Shown: positions 35,846 to 42,927, numbered from the stretch's first letter. The stretch: 42,927 nt of DNA from Prolixibacteraceae bacterium (GCA_019459525.1 JAIBEY010000057.1:1-42927); one strand, 5' to 3'. Made by a program: numbers and translations. Notes: generated from the sequence alone by a model not told the origin.

Positions 35846-36742
35846 ATGTACATAATCCATTTTAAATTATTTGCGAACAATTTAGAAATAGATAAAACTG
35901 GTGGGGACTATGTTCCACTAGACAGCCCCATTTTAATTCTTTTTACGTTAAAAAAAGAATATTCAAAACATGCCATTCTTAAAGAATTCTGTAAACACTT
36001 AAAATTAAATCAGATTGAATGGATTCAACCATATAATCAATTAAATGAAGAGTGGATTATAGATCTTACTTTATTAAGGAGCGAGTTTGAATTTCTACAA
36101 AAGGAACATTATTTAAATGGCAAAATTACTATCGAACCAAAGTTTGAACAAAGAGAAGAAATTGATGAGAAATCTGATGAATCAATAATTGTTGAAACAA
36201 AGCTAAAGTTTAAAATCGATCCAAAAGAATCCTTCATTTACTCCAGTGCTGATAGAATAGAATATATCTCGGACATAAAAGATTCATTATCAAAATTTAA
36301 GAGAGATTACCCTAATAATAAAAAATGTGCCTTTTTGATGATGAAATTTGAAGATTCCCTCATCCAATCAAATATTGTTCAAAAATTAAAGGAGGTATTT
36401 AAAAAACATGACTTGGTCTTGTTGCGTGCAGATGACAAGCATTATTCTGATGATTTACTAGCGAACATACGGACATATATGCACGGATGCTATTTTGGCG
36501 TTGCTATTTTTGAGAGAATTAATTCAGATTATTTTAATCCTAATGTTTCACTTGAAGTTGGATATATGATGGCATTAAGTAAGCCTTTAATGTTCTTAAA
36601 AGATAATACACTAAAGTCATTGCATACTGATTTAATTGGGAAACTATACGTTGAATTCGATTTTCAAAATTTAGATAAAACGTTAGCTTATTCTACTACA
36701 AAGTGGTTAGAAAATCACGAAATAATCAATACCTCAAATTGA
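35846..36742 (+). CDS. Unassigned protein with TIR/deoxyribosyltransferase-like C-terminal domain, possible immune effector
   Basis: A 298-residue AT-rich gene product. The N-terminal half (about 1-125) is not recognised. The C-terminal half (about 155-275) shows the pattern of TIR-like and nucleoside 2-deoxyribosyltransferase-like folds: a beta-strand CAFLMMKFED (161-170), a helix, DLVLLRADD (189-197), then FNPNVSLEVGYMMALSKPLMF (230-250), where Glu237 sits at the position of the catalytic glutamate of these glycosidases. Such domains cleave NAD or nucleosides in several antiphage systems. No partner such as a cyclase, SIR2, protease or nuclease is adjacent. No signal peptide or membrane segment. 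Base composition is visibly AT-richer than neighbours, suggesting transfer. Confidence 0.65.
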   Translation: MYIIHFKLFANNLEIDKTGGDYVPLDSPILILFTLKKEYSKHAILKEFCKHLKLNQIEWIQPYNQLNEEWIIDLTLLRSEFEFLQKEHYLNGKITIEPKFEQREEIDEKSDESIIVETKLKFKIDPKESFIYSSADRIEYISDIKDSLSKFKRDYPNNKKCAFLMMKFEDSLIQSNIVQKLKEVFKKHDLVLLRADDKHYSDDLLANIRTYMHGCYFGVAIFERINSDYFNPNVSLEVGYMMALSKPLMFLKDNTLKSLHTDLIGKLYVEFDFQNLDKTLAYSTTKWLENHEIINTSN

Positions 36743-36934
36743 ATAAGTTTCCAGCATCGGCCCCTAATTTGTAATGAGGGGTTGTTGGCTGAGAGTTTCG
36801 TAACTCTTTGTATGGCAACTCCCTTCGACAACCTTTGGCGTTCAGGGAGCTGAACATTGCGAAGTAAGTTGCTTTTTAAACGTTTATTTTTTGGCTTTGG
36901 CAAACACGATTGTGTAACAAAAAAAAGATATAAA
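36743..36934. other. Structured non-coding spacer with three hairpins
   Basis: Three small hairpins follow one another: CCCCT/AGGGG (36761-36765 with 36777-36781), AGAGTT/AACTCT (36792-36797 with 36802-36807) and CTCCCT/AGGGAG (36819-36824 with 36844-36849). The GC-richer spacer contrasts with the AT-rich gene before it. It may be a gene-cassette boundary or a transcript-processing element; I do not recognise it. Confidence 0.5.
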
Positions 36935-37525
36935 ATGACAAAATTTCTGAAACTTAAACATTGGCAAATATTTGGACTTCTTATTGGTATTCCGATGATT
37001 CTACAGTTTGTAATGATGGGCTCAGTTTTTTCGAGCAACGATCCTTCAATCATGCTTGCAGCATTTCCCTTCATTATGATCCTCTACATGGGACTGTTCT
37101 TCAGTTGGTTTTATACCCTTGGAACTCAACTCCACAAGAAGCTTCCTCAAACAGCAGCAATGAATCTGACAAAGTTTAAAATATTCCTATTCATTCCTGT
37201 CATTTACATATTTGCCATTTCGATTTTCATGGCAGGTCTGTTTTCTAATATCTCTGCTGGAGAAGAACCAAACTTCGGGACTTTTGCATTGATTGTTCCC
37301 TTACATTTATTATCCATGTTTTGCATTTTTTATTGTCTATATTTCATTGCAAAGGCATTAAAGGCAGTTGAATGGCAAAAATCTGTGACATTTAACGACT
37401 TTGCCGGGGAGTTCTTTTTGATTTGGTTTTTCCCAATTGGAATCTGGATAATACAACCAAGAATTAATAAGCTATTTGAAGCTTCCAACGAAAATAGCAA
37501 TAAAGAAACTGACTATACTATTTAA
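36935..37525 (+). CDS. Hypothetical membrane protein, 196 aa
   Basis: A 196-residue protein with four hydrophobic segments (about residues 12-30, 43-66, 83-108, 122-145) and a conserved-looking C-terminus IWFFPIGIWIIQPRINKLFEA. I have the impression of a Bacteroidetes-restricted family of uncharacterised membrane proteins but know no name. The ATG at 36935 is preferred to an upstream in-frame start at 36857, which lies in the structured spacer and adds a basic non-hydrophobic leader. Third element of the accessory patch with the possible effector upstream; a functional link is not shown. Confidence 0.8.
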   Translation: MTKFLKLKHWQIFGLLIGIPMILQFVMMGSVFSSNDPSIMLAAFPFIMILYMGLFFSWFYTLGTQLHKKLPQTAAMNLTKFKIFLFIPVIYIFAISIFMAGLFSNISAGEEPNFGTFALIVPLHLLSMFCIFYCLYFIAKALKAVEWQKSVTFNDFAGEFFLIWFFPIGIWIIQPRINKLFEASNENSNKETDYTI

Positions 37526-37587
37526 CCTTCACTTCGTTCATTTAAAATTAAGAATCATAAAAAATCAACCCTTTTAAAACCACCATC

Positions 37588-37764
37588 ATGGGCCTATTTG
37601 CAATCTTTCTGCTTTTAATAATGACCGTTTATTTAGCCGTACTGGCATGAATCATTTATCTGATTTATACCTGGGTAACTAAGTTTATTCAGTTAAAACA
37701 AGAGCAAAACGACTTGCTGCGCGAGATGATTAAAAAGATGGATCATAACCAGAGTTCCAAATAA
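37588..37764 (+). pseudogene. Small membrane-protein gene interrupted by an in-frame TGA
   Basis: From the ATG at 37588 the frame reads MGLFAIFLLLIMTVYLAVLA, then TGA at 37648-37650, then continues without further stops as IIYLIYTWVTKFIQLK... to TAA at 37762. The joined product would be a sensible 58-residue one-helix protein with a hydrophobic N-terminus and an amphipathic charged tail (KQEQNDLLREMIKKM). A single TGG-to-TGA change of a tryptophan codon explains it. Either a recent pseudogene or a read error; recoding is unlikely since no structure of that kind is visible. Confidence 0.6.
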
Positions 37765-37820
37765 ACAACAACCTAAAAAACAGTTCATTAATTTTGCCGG
37801 AGGCAATCAATATCAATAGA

Positions 37821-37852
37821 AAATGTTGTCCGTAAGCAAAATGTTGTCCGTA
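37821..37852. repeat. 18-bp-period direct repeat AAATGTTGTCCGTA
   Basis: AAATGTTGTCCGTA occurs at 37821-37834 and 37839-37852. The second copy continues into GGACATCAACAT, giving a small TGTCC/GGACA hairpin. Part of a cluster of short repeats between the broken gene and the rhodanese gene. Confidence 0.75.
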
Positions 37853-37880
37853 GGACATCAACATTGCTGTGGAATGTATA

Positions 37881-37945
37881 TCTCCTAACGGAGAACGCAT
37901 ATCCAAGATGATTGTATGCTATTGGCATTGAACTCCTAACGGAGT
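37881..37945. repeat. Two covarying small hairpins with TAAC loops
   Basis: TCTCC-TAAC-GGAGA at 37881-37894 and ACTCC-TAAC-GGAGT at 37932-37945. The core CTCCTAACGGAG is identical and the outermost pair changes from T-A to A-T, i.e. both sides change together. Confidence 0.75.
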
Positions 37946-37984
37946 AAAATGTACAACATTACAAAAGCAAAATGAAACTAAACA

Positions 37985-38431
37985 ATGATGAAATCAACCC
38001 AAACCCACCTGTCAAAATTCGTATTACTCACGCTGCTTTTATTTACAGGACTGGCTTTTACTGCCGCGGCTCAATCGGTTTATGTTGGGCAGGCCGGGAA
38101 AGAAGGCAACGCATTGAAGAAATACATTGAACCCTCGGATTTGAAGAAACTGGTTGACCATCCTACTGACTCCATCTGGATTATTGATGTTCGATCGGAA
38201 AAAGCATACCTGAACGGGCACATTCCTACAGCTCAATCATTTCCTGCCGGAACCATTGCCCAGCGGATCAATGAAATTCCCAAAAACCAGTATTTGATTA
38301 TCTATTGCACGGTGGGCGGCAACGCACAAATCGTATCGAAAAAGCTTAAAAAAGCCGGATACAAACGGTACATCAACTGGGGCAGCATTTCCAGGTGGGA
38401 AGGTGAACGGGAAACCGGCATGCGTCACTAA
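37985..38431 (+). CDS. Secreted rhodanese-like domain protein
   Basis: A 148-residue exported protein. The signal peptide (about residues 1-30, ending FTAAAQ) is followed by one rhodanese domain (about 45-145): WIIDVRSEKAYLNGHIPTAQSFP and the active-site loop YCTVGGNAQ, in which the catalytic Cys is kept but the usual CxxGxR arginine is replaced by Asn. YINWGSISRWEGE closes the fold. It may transfer sulfur or act as a periplasmic sulfur or redox protein; the loop change makes classical thiosulfate sulfurtransferase activity uncertain. Two adjacent ATGs (37985 and 37988) are equivalent. It stands alone after the repeat cluster. Confidence 0.9.
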   Translation: MMKSTQTHLSKFVLLTLLLFTGLAFTAAAQSVYVGQAGKEGNALKKYIEPSDLKKLVDHPTDSIWIIDVRSEKAYLNGHIPTAQSFPAGTIAQRINEIPKNQYLIIYCTVGGNAQIVSKKLKKAGYKRYINWGSISRWEGERETGMRH

Positions 38432-38502
38432 TTATACCGAAGACAATAATAGTGACGGGAAAGCAGGAAGAACAGCTTTCAAGCTGATTGTCAGAAAACC
38501 AG

Positions 38503-38802
38503 CTATAAAAACCCGATCTCAACCTCTTCTCCTTTTTGATTCAGGGTAAACGAGCCTTTAACTACCAGCGAACAATGCTGTTTTTTAAACGATTGACTTA
38601 AATTCGTACTGATTTCTGCTTTCGGTTCGGGCAAACAGTCGGTATGAAAATAACAGAAGTAGTTGTTTGCGTTGGTGTCGTCAAACTGAATCAAAAAAGC
38701 GGCATGTTCCGGAAATACCAGATCATCGTAAGCGTAGGCAATATCGAGATCGGTTGCCTCTTTGAGCATAACCCGAACTTTTTCCAAATCGCGAAATATC
38801 AT
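38503..38802 (-). CDS. Hypothetical protein, 99 aa
   Basis: A 99-residue soluble protein of unknown family, MIFRDLEKVRVMLKEATDLD at the N-terminus. It carries acidic and aromatic residues (YAYDDLVFPE, FDDTNANNYFCYFHTDC) with two cysteines close together and another at HCSLVV. It is the last of three closely spaced minus-strand genes; the next upstream (38837) is 34 bp away, so it is probably in an operon with the small protein and the NifX-like protein. Confidence 0.7.
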   Translation of the reverse strand: MIFRDLEKVRVMLKEATDLDIAYAYDDLVFPEHAAFLIQFDDTNANNYFCYFHTDCLPEPKAEISTNLSQSFKKQHCSLVVKGSFTLNQKGEEVEIGFL

Positions 38803-38836
38803 CGTATATTTTTGAATGGTTTGTAAAATCGTTCAC

Positions 38837-39055
38837 CTAAAGCAATTCGAACCAGTATTTGATCTGGTGAATCCGCTCGGCTTCTTCGTACGATTGGCAT
38901 TTTACGAGTTCCATGTTTATGGCGTCGTCAAATTCAGTCTCGTTAAAATCCTGATTTCTCATTAGCTCTTCTTTCGGGATGCGGTTGCATTCCCGCCTGA
39001 ATTCGTCGTCGAGAATAAACTGCTTGATAAACCGGATGGATTTTCCTAGTGCCAT
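38837..39055 (-). CDS. Small protein, 72 aa, distantly Nif11-like
   Basis: MALGKSIRFIKQFILDDEFR at the start, then CNRIPKEELM and FNETEFDDAINMEL. The order helix - Asp-x-x-x-Arg - Pro-x-x-x-Leu - Phe-x-x-x-Glu-Phe recalls Nif11-like domains, but the match is weak and made by eye. It sits 12 bp after the NifX-like gene and before the 99-residue gene, all on the minus strand. A link to metal or cofactor handling is only suggested by this neighbour. Confidence 0.6.
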   Translation of the reverse strand: MALGKSIRFIKQFILDDEFRRECNRIPKEELMRNQDFNETEFDDAINMELVKCQSYEEAERIHQIKYWFELL

Positions 39056-39067
39056 ATATCTGATTTT

Positions 39068-39460
39068 TTAAGAGTTACAAGTAGTTTTACATGCACTGCA
39101 TGAGCCCGAACAGGCTGACGAAACGCTGGCCAATGTGGTAGTCATGGGTTCAAGTTGATTGGCAGTAAATAACCGGATATTTTCTTCGATACTTTCGCTG
39201 GCCGCACGGTAAACCGACAACCCGCTTTCGACAAAAAATCCCAAAGCCATCAGTGGCATTTGTGTGCTGATTACCGCGCGAATCCCGATGCACCGAAGTT
39301 CCTCGGCCAGATCGCCCGATTTGGCACCGACATCTTTGGTCGAAACCCATTCAACAGTTTGATTGGTACAATTGTAAATACAGGCCAGTTCGGTATTGTG
39401 AAAGCTTCGGGCAACCTGCTTCTGAAAGCCATTTTCGATAACCGGTAATATGATCTTCAT
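39068..39460 (-). CDS. NifX/NafY-family (dinitrogenase Fe-Mo cofactor domain) protein with Cys-rich tail
   Basis: A 130-residue protein with the NifX/NifB C-terminal-like domain (PF02579): MKIILPVIENGFQKQVARSF, DVGAKSGDLAEELRCIGIRAVIST, GLSVYRAASESIEENIRLF. Proteins of this family bind Fe-S-Mo clusters or precursors. A tail of about 25 residues ends CSGSCSACKTTC, with four cysteines spaced for metal or Fe-S binding. No nif structural genes are in the window. First gene of a likely three-gene operon. Function outside nitrogen fixation is not established for most family members. Confidence 0.88.
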   Translation of the reverse strand: MKIILPVIENGFQKQVARSFHNTELACIYNCTNQTVEWVSTKDVGAKSGDLAEELRCIGIRAVISTQMPLMALGFFVESGLSVYRAASESIEENIRLFTANQLEPMTTTLASVSSACSGSCSACKTTCNS

Positions 39461-39681
39461 ACAGACTAAAGTTTAATTTGACATTCGATTTTCCCATCCA
39501 CCTCTCTCTGGATGGATTAGCCGACGTCAAACCTCGTACCGCGAAACTTACCCGACTGATAGTCTGTTGTTTTAATACTGAAGCGGAATGGATTTCCTAC
39601 CTTTTGGTAGGCTTGCACTGGCGAAGCTTACCAAAAGGTGGGAGAAATGAGAAGCGGCTGCACCACCAACCACAAGGCAAT
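39461..39681. other. Intergenic region with a long imperfect hairpin
   Basis: About 220 bp upstream of the NifX-like gene and after the FAD oxidoreductase. It contains the 21-bp-arm inverted repeat at 39596-39642; otherwise nothing recognisable, and no TAnnTTTG box was identified with confidence. Confidence 0.5.
39596..39642. repeat. Imperfect inverted repeat, REP-like
   Basis: CCTACCTTTTGGTAGGCTTGC (left arm from 39596) pairs with 39621-39642 over about 21 bp with few mismatches and a 4-bp loop. No T-tract follows on either strand, so it is not a standard terminator. Confidence 0.7.
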
Positions 39682-42507
39682 CTAAACTTTGGGCTGGCTT
39701 ACTTTGTCAACCAGATACACAATGGATTGATGCGAAACCCCGGTGTGTAGGCTCAACCCGATTTCGCAGGTGCGGCTGGTTGAATAACCTCTTTTCACCT
39801 CGGGCGGAAGCTGTATTTTTAACCCGCGAAGGCCATGTTCGTTCAGTTCTGGAAACGAAAATCCCCGATCGCCGGCAAAACCACAACAATTGGTTTCCGG
39901 AACAATGACCTTCGCTGCACATTTTTCGGCCAATTCGAGCAACTTCCCCTCCAGCCCCATCTTTTTCATGCTGCAAACCGGAAATACCGTAATCGTTTCA
40001 GGCAAAGGAGTTATGACCAGATTGGGTAATACATGATCGAGAATAAATTCAACCGGTTCGTACAATTTCAGAGCAGATCCCATGTTTTCTTTCATGGTAA
40101 ACAAACAGGGGCTCATGTCACAAAGCACCGGGTATTTGCCATTTTCACTGGCTTTCAGTAATGCGGCTTCCAACTCATTCGATTTTTTTCGCCCGGCTTC
40201 CACATAACCTTTACTCGAAAAAGCCATCCCACAGCATAAACTGTTCAGTTTTTCCGGATAAACAACCTCAAATCCGCCTTTATTCAAGAGTTCAAGTACT
40301 TTTTCTGAAAGCTGTTTTTCGTGGCGATGCTCTTTGGAAACACCCATTGCCCGATTGATACACGATGGAAAATACACCACTTTTTTATCCGTTTTCGTTG
40401 CCTGTACCGGAGTGGTATTTATTTTTTTTGCACCAAGCGGCATATACAAATTCCAGAGCGGAATCCGGTTTCCCGAAATGGTTCTCAGCCCACCCGAAAT
40501 GCCCTTCATAACCGGGGTTCCGAGCAAACGGTGAAAAAATCCGACCATTGAAAGTGCGGTACGCACAGAAGCTGTAACTCCACCCATCCGATCGGCAATC
40601 CACACGGCACGGTTTTGCGCCGCCCCGATTTCTTCGGTTCGCAGCGTTTTAATCAGTTTACCGGTATCAATTTTCACCGGACAACTGATGGCACACAAAC
40701 CGTCGGTAGCACAAGTTTCGTTCCCTTCGTACCGGAACGCGCTGGCCAGCGATGCTGCCACATGTGGTTCGTGGCCACTTCGGGTCAGATTCGCCATTTC
40801 GCGGTAAACCACAATACGCTGACGTGGTGTGAGCGTTAATTCAGCCGATACGCAACTCGGCTCGCAAAAACCACATTCAATACATTTATCGATTTTTTCG
40901 CTGGCTGCCGGAATCGGTTTCAGGTTTTTAAGGTGAGCCTCCGGATCATTATTCAGGATTACACCCGGATTGAGCAGGTTCTGAGGGTCGAAAATTTGCT
41001 TGATCTGTTTCATCAGTTCGTAAGCTTCGCGACCCCACTCCATCTCCACAAACGGAGCCATGTTGCGGCCCGTACCATGCTCTGCCTTTAGCGAACCATC
41101 GTATTTAGCCACCACCATTTCAGCTACATCGGCCATAAAACTTCGGTAACGGTCAATTTCGCTTGGCACACCAAAATCCTGGGTAAAAACGAAATGTAAG
41201 TTGCCCTCCAGCGCATGGCCAAAAATCACCGCTTCGTGGTAACCCCATTTGCTGAACAACTGCTGCAAATCGAGCGTTGCCTCAGCCAATCGGGCAACCG
41301 GGAAGGCCACATCTTCAATAATTACGGTTGTTCCGGTTTTACGCATGGCTCCTACCGACGGAAACATCCCTTTCCTGATTTTCCATAGTAAGGTATATGC
41401 TGATGGAACTGCTGTAAACTCGAGAGGTATTTCAGCCGGAATTGACTGAACCGTTTGCAGTATTCCTGTAATCTGTTTATCCAGTTCTTCTTTGCTGTGT
41501 GCGCGGGCTTCAACGAGTATAGCGCTCGCAGTGGCGCTCAATGTTTTTAAATATGCAGGGACTCCAGCCTCGTTTTCAACCGATCGTAATCCGGCACGGT
41601 CGATCAACTCCACGGCCGAAACGGGTGCCGATTTCAGCAGCGAAACGGCATTGCAGGCTTTTTCAATATCCGGAAAGATCATCAGCGAACTGGCACGAAA
41701 CGGATGTTCAACCACCGTTTTGTAAGTAATTTCGGCAATAAAACCAAGCGTTCCTTCTGAGCCAATCATCAGGTGCTGAATCACTTCAAATGGATCGGTA
41801 AAATCGACCAGTGCATTCAGGCTGTAGCCGGTCGTATTTTTCATCTTGAATTTCCGGCTAATGCGCTCAGCCAATTCACGATTGGCCTTTACCGAAACGG
41901 CCATTTCGGCAATCTCACGAACCAGTTGCCCGTGTGTTTTTCCGAATTGCGCCTTACTTTCCGCATCAGCAGTATCAAGCACTGATCCGTCGGCCAGAAT
42001 GATACGCATGCTATCGAGCGTTTTGTAAGAATTTTCGGCCGTCCCGCAGCACATTCCACTGGCATTGTTGGCTGCAATTCCGCCAATCATAGCCGCATTC
42101 ACCGAAGCCGGATCGGGCCCGATTTTACGGCCATATGGTGCAAGCAGTGCATTCACTTTTCCGCCAGTTAAACCGGGTTGTAGTTTTATTTTGAGGCCAT
42201 TTTCGTCAATCCTGAAATTTTTCCAGTGATTGCCTGCAATTACCAAAATCGAATCGGAAATGGCCTGGCCCGAAAGACTGGTTCCGGCTGCCCGAAAAGT
42301 TACCGGAATCGTTAATTTCGAGCTTTCTTTCAAAATAAAAGAAACCTCCTCTTCATTTTTTGCCTTGATGACCATTTTCGGGATGAGCCGGTAAAAACTG
42401 GCATCGGTACCAAATGCCAGTGTATGAAGCGGATCATGAAAAATACTTGTGGAATCAATAACCTGTACAAGTTGCTGATAAAGAAGCTTATAATTTCCGG
42501 AAAGCAT
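39682..42507 (-). CDS. FAD-binding/4Fe-4S/CCG-domain oxidoreductase (D-lactate dehydrogenase-like)
   Basis: A 941-residue fusion. Residues about 35-220 form an FAD-binding-4 domain (IPVTFRAAGTSLSGQAISD; NNASGMCCGTAENSYKTLDSMR), 225-500 an FAD-oxidase C-terminal domain (GSEGTLGFIAEITYKT; AEHGTGRNMAPFVE), 530-625 two 4Fe-4S sites (CIECGFCEPSC; CATDGLCAISCP) and about 690-915 two CCG halves (SLCCGMAFSSKGY; TNCCGFAGDRGF). Such GlcD-GlpC-type fusions oxidise D-lactate or another 2-hydroxy acid such as 2-hydroxyglutarate and pass electrons to the membrane chain. The ATG at 42507 is chosen over an in-frame GTG at 42534. Precise substrate unknown. Confidence 0.93.
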   Translation of the reverse strand: MLSGNYKLLYQQLVQVIDSTSIFHDPLHTLAFGTDASFYRLIPKMVIKAKNEEEVSFILKESSKLTIPVTFRAAGTSLSGQAISDSILVIAGNHWKNFRIDENGLKIKLQPGLTGGKVNALLAPYGRKIGPDPASVNAAMIGGIAANNASGMCCGTAENSYKTLDSMRIILADGSVLDTADAESKAQFGKTHGQLVREIAEMAVSVKANRELAERISRKFKMKNTTGYSLNALVDFTDPFEVIQHLMIGSEGTLGFIAEITYKTVVEHPFRASSLMIFPDIEKACNAVSLLKSAPVSAVELIDRAGLRSVENEAGVPAYLKTLSATASAILVEARAHSKEELDKQITGILQTVQSIPAEIPLEFTAVPSAYTLLWKIRKGMFPSVGAMRKTGTTVIIEDVAFPVARLAEATLDLQQLFSKWGYHEAVIFGHALEGNLHFVFTQDFGVPSEIDRYRSFMADVAEMVVAKYDGSLKAEHGTGRNMAPFVEMEWGREAYELMKQIKQIFDPQNLLNPGVILNNDPEAHLKNLKPIPAASEKIDKCIECGFCEPSCVSAELTLTPRQRIVVYREMANLTRSGHEPHVAASLASAFRYEGNETCATDGLCAISCPVKIDTGKLIKTLRTEEIGAAQNRAVWIADRMGGVTASVRTALSMVGFFHRLLGTPVMKGISGGLRTISGNRIPLWNLYMPLGAKKINTTPVQATKTDKKVVYFPSCINRAMGVSKEHRHEKQLSEKVLELLNKGGFEVVYPEKLNSLCCGMAFSSKGYVEAGRKKSNELEAALLKASENGKYPVLCDMSPCLFTMKENMGSALKLYEPVEFILDHVLPNLVITPLPETITVFPVCSMKKMGLEGKLLELAEKCAAKVIVPETNCCGFAGDRGFSFPELNEHGLRGLKIQLPPEVKRGYSTSRTCEIGLSLHTGVSHQSIVYLVDKVSQPKV

Positions 42508-42785
42508 AACGTTTAATCGATGGTTTATCGACACTAAAAATAGGGAAATAAAAGTTGTATGACCAATTCTGAAGCAATTTTATTTACGCGGAATTCGTCA
42601 TTACCTAAGTAATTAGGGATGAAATAGTCATAAAAGCTAAAGCTCATGCCAACTAGAAATGTTTAAATGGCTATTCCATGAGGTTGAGAATTGAATTGAA
42701 AATCTGAAGCTGATACCATATTACAGGAATCAAAATTGAAAATTTATATGAATGAAATAATGTCGTGTTTTTTCTGAGTCAAAAA

Positions 42786-42817
42786 AACTCGTTTTGCAGC
42801 TACGCTGCTTCAACGAG
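42786..42817. repeat. Nested hairpin
   Basis: ACTCGTT/AACGAGT (42786-42792 with 42811-42817) encloses GCAGC/GCTGC (42795-42799 with 42803-42807) around a TAC loop. An A-run precedes it, so read on the minus strand it could end a transcript entering from beyond the right edge. Confidence 0.7.
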
Positions 42818-42827
42818 TAAAAGTTAG

Positions 42828-42906
42828 CACCACAGATTACACAGATAAGCACAGATTCAAAAGCTACCTTATATTTTAATCGGTGTAAATCTGTGTAATC
42901 GGTGGT
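42828..42906. repeat. Dispersed inverted repeat of the CACAGATT family
   Basis: A left arm (about 42828-42857, ACCACAGATTACACAGAT...) and a right arm (about 42878-42906) are reverse complements over about 29 bp with five differences, around a 20-bp AT-rich centre. The left arm is also nearly identical to 35563-35591. Confidence 0.85.
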
Positions 42907-42927
42907 AGAATAAATTTTAGGTACCCA

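Larger units (their letters stand above)
42508..42927. other. Right-edge non-coding region with repeats
   Basis: About 390 bp with no credible gene. 42535-42780 is AT-rich and shows nothing I recognise; a nested hairpin (42786-42817) and a long inverted repeat (42828-42906) follow. Confidence 0.6.

Noticed and set aside
36743-36934. Integron attC site
   Set aside because: Hairpins are present, but I could not find a paired RYYYAAC/GTTRRRY core at the ends, and no integrase is in the window.
36715-37074. 119-codon minus-strand frame across the structured spacer
   Set aside because: It overlaps both neighbouring genes and the hairpins, with no recognisable motif.
37588-37764. Recoding of TGA as selenocysteine
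   Set aside because: No SECIS-like hairpin is evident just after the TGA and no selenoprotein context exists; a Trp-to-stop mutation is simpler.
42786-42906. CRISPR array
   Set aside because: Only inverted repeats of unequal form; no regularly spaced direct repeats with unique spacers.

Overview
The window looks like chromosome of a member of the phylum Bacteroidetes (Bacteroidota), most likely Bacteroidales/Marinilabiliales. This rests on a SusC/SusD pair, a PorP/SprF-type protein facing a type B (T9SS) sorting-domain protein, DUF4293, a KduI/KduD/GH88 uronate locus, and promoters of the Bacteroidetes type (TAnnTTTG about 19-20 bp after TTG) instead of sigma-70 -35/-10 boxes. No rRNA or tRNA gene, CRISPR array, transposase or phage gene was seen.

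Layout. 1-2097 (-): a PAS-PAS sensor histidine kinase cut by the window edge. 2308-2907 (-): unknown membrane protein. 3089-5374 (-): GH3 beta-glucosidase. 5396-6267: a long non-coding stretch with a promoter, a 73-nt cytosine-free tract and a strong terminator, i.e. a candidate ~100-nt RNA or attenuated leader, then remnants of a small gene. 6268-8161 (+): a sugar-1-phosphate transferase fused to a degenerate receiver domain, then a phosphopantetheinyl transferase. 8210-15848: housekeeping genes (tag, a TPR protein, rarA, kdsA, a Tat-exported Dabb protein) around a tight three-gene operon of a VTC-type polyphosphate polymerase domain protein, a DUF4956 membrane protein and a DUF2490 outer-membrane barrel. 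15845-17077 (-): SpmA-SpmB-like fusion.

17173-27957 is a polysaccharide utilisation locus for unsaturated uronates: SusD, SusC, a DUF4861 lipoprotein, KduD, KduI and a GH88 hydrolase, all on the minus strand, with a divergent LacI-family regulator. A perfect palindrome in the divergent promoter overlaps the -33 element of the catabolic promoter, giving a readable regulatory switch. GH88 releases unsaturated uronate from oligosaccharides (spontaneously giving 5-keto-4-deoxyuronate), KduI isomerises it and KduD reduces it to 2-keto-3-deoxygluconate. No polysaccharide lyase lies in the window, so the polymer cannot be named.

28045-35549: DUF4293 protein, PorP/SprF protein, a large IgGFc-binding/PKD/type B CTD protein and an AddA-like helicase-nuclease carrying an in-gene heptanucleotide repeat. 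35560-37985 is an accessory patch: an AT-rich gene with a TIR/deoxyribosyltransferase-like C-terminal domain (possible immune effector), a structured spacer, a membrane protein, a small membrane-protein gene broken by TGA, and clustered small hairpin repeats. 37985-39460 holds a secreted rhodanese and a three-gene cluster ending in a NifX-like protein. 39682-42507 (-) is a large FAD/Fe-S D-lactate-dehydrogenase-like oxidoreductase. The right edge carries dispersed inverted repeats.

The most attractive candidates for undescribed biology are the VTC-DUF4956-DUF2490 operon, the candidate C-free RNA at 5656-5763, the pseudo-receiver sugar transferase and the putative NAD/nucleotide-cleaving effector at 35846.
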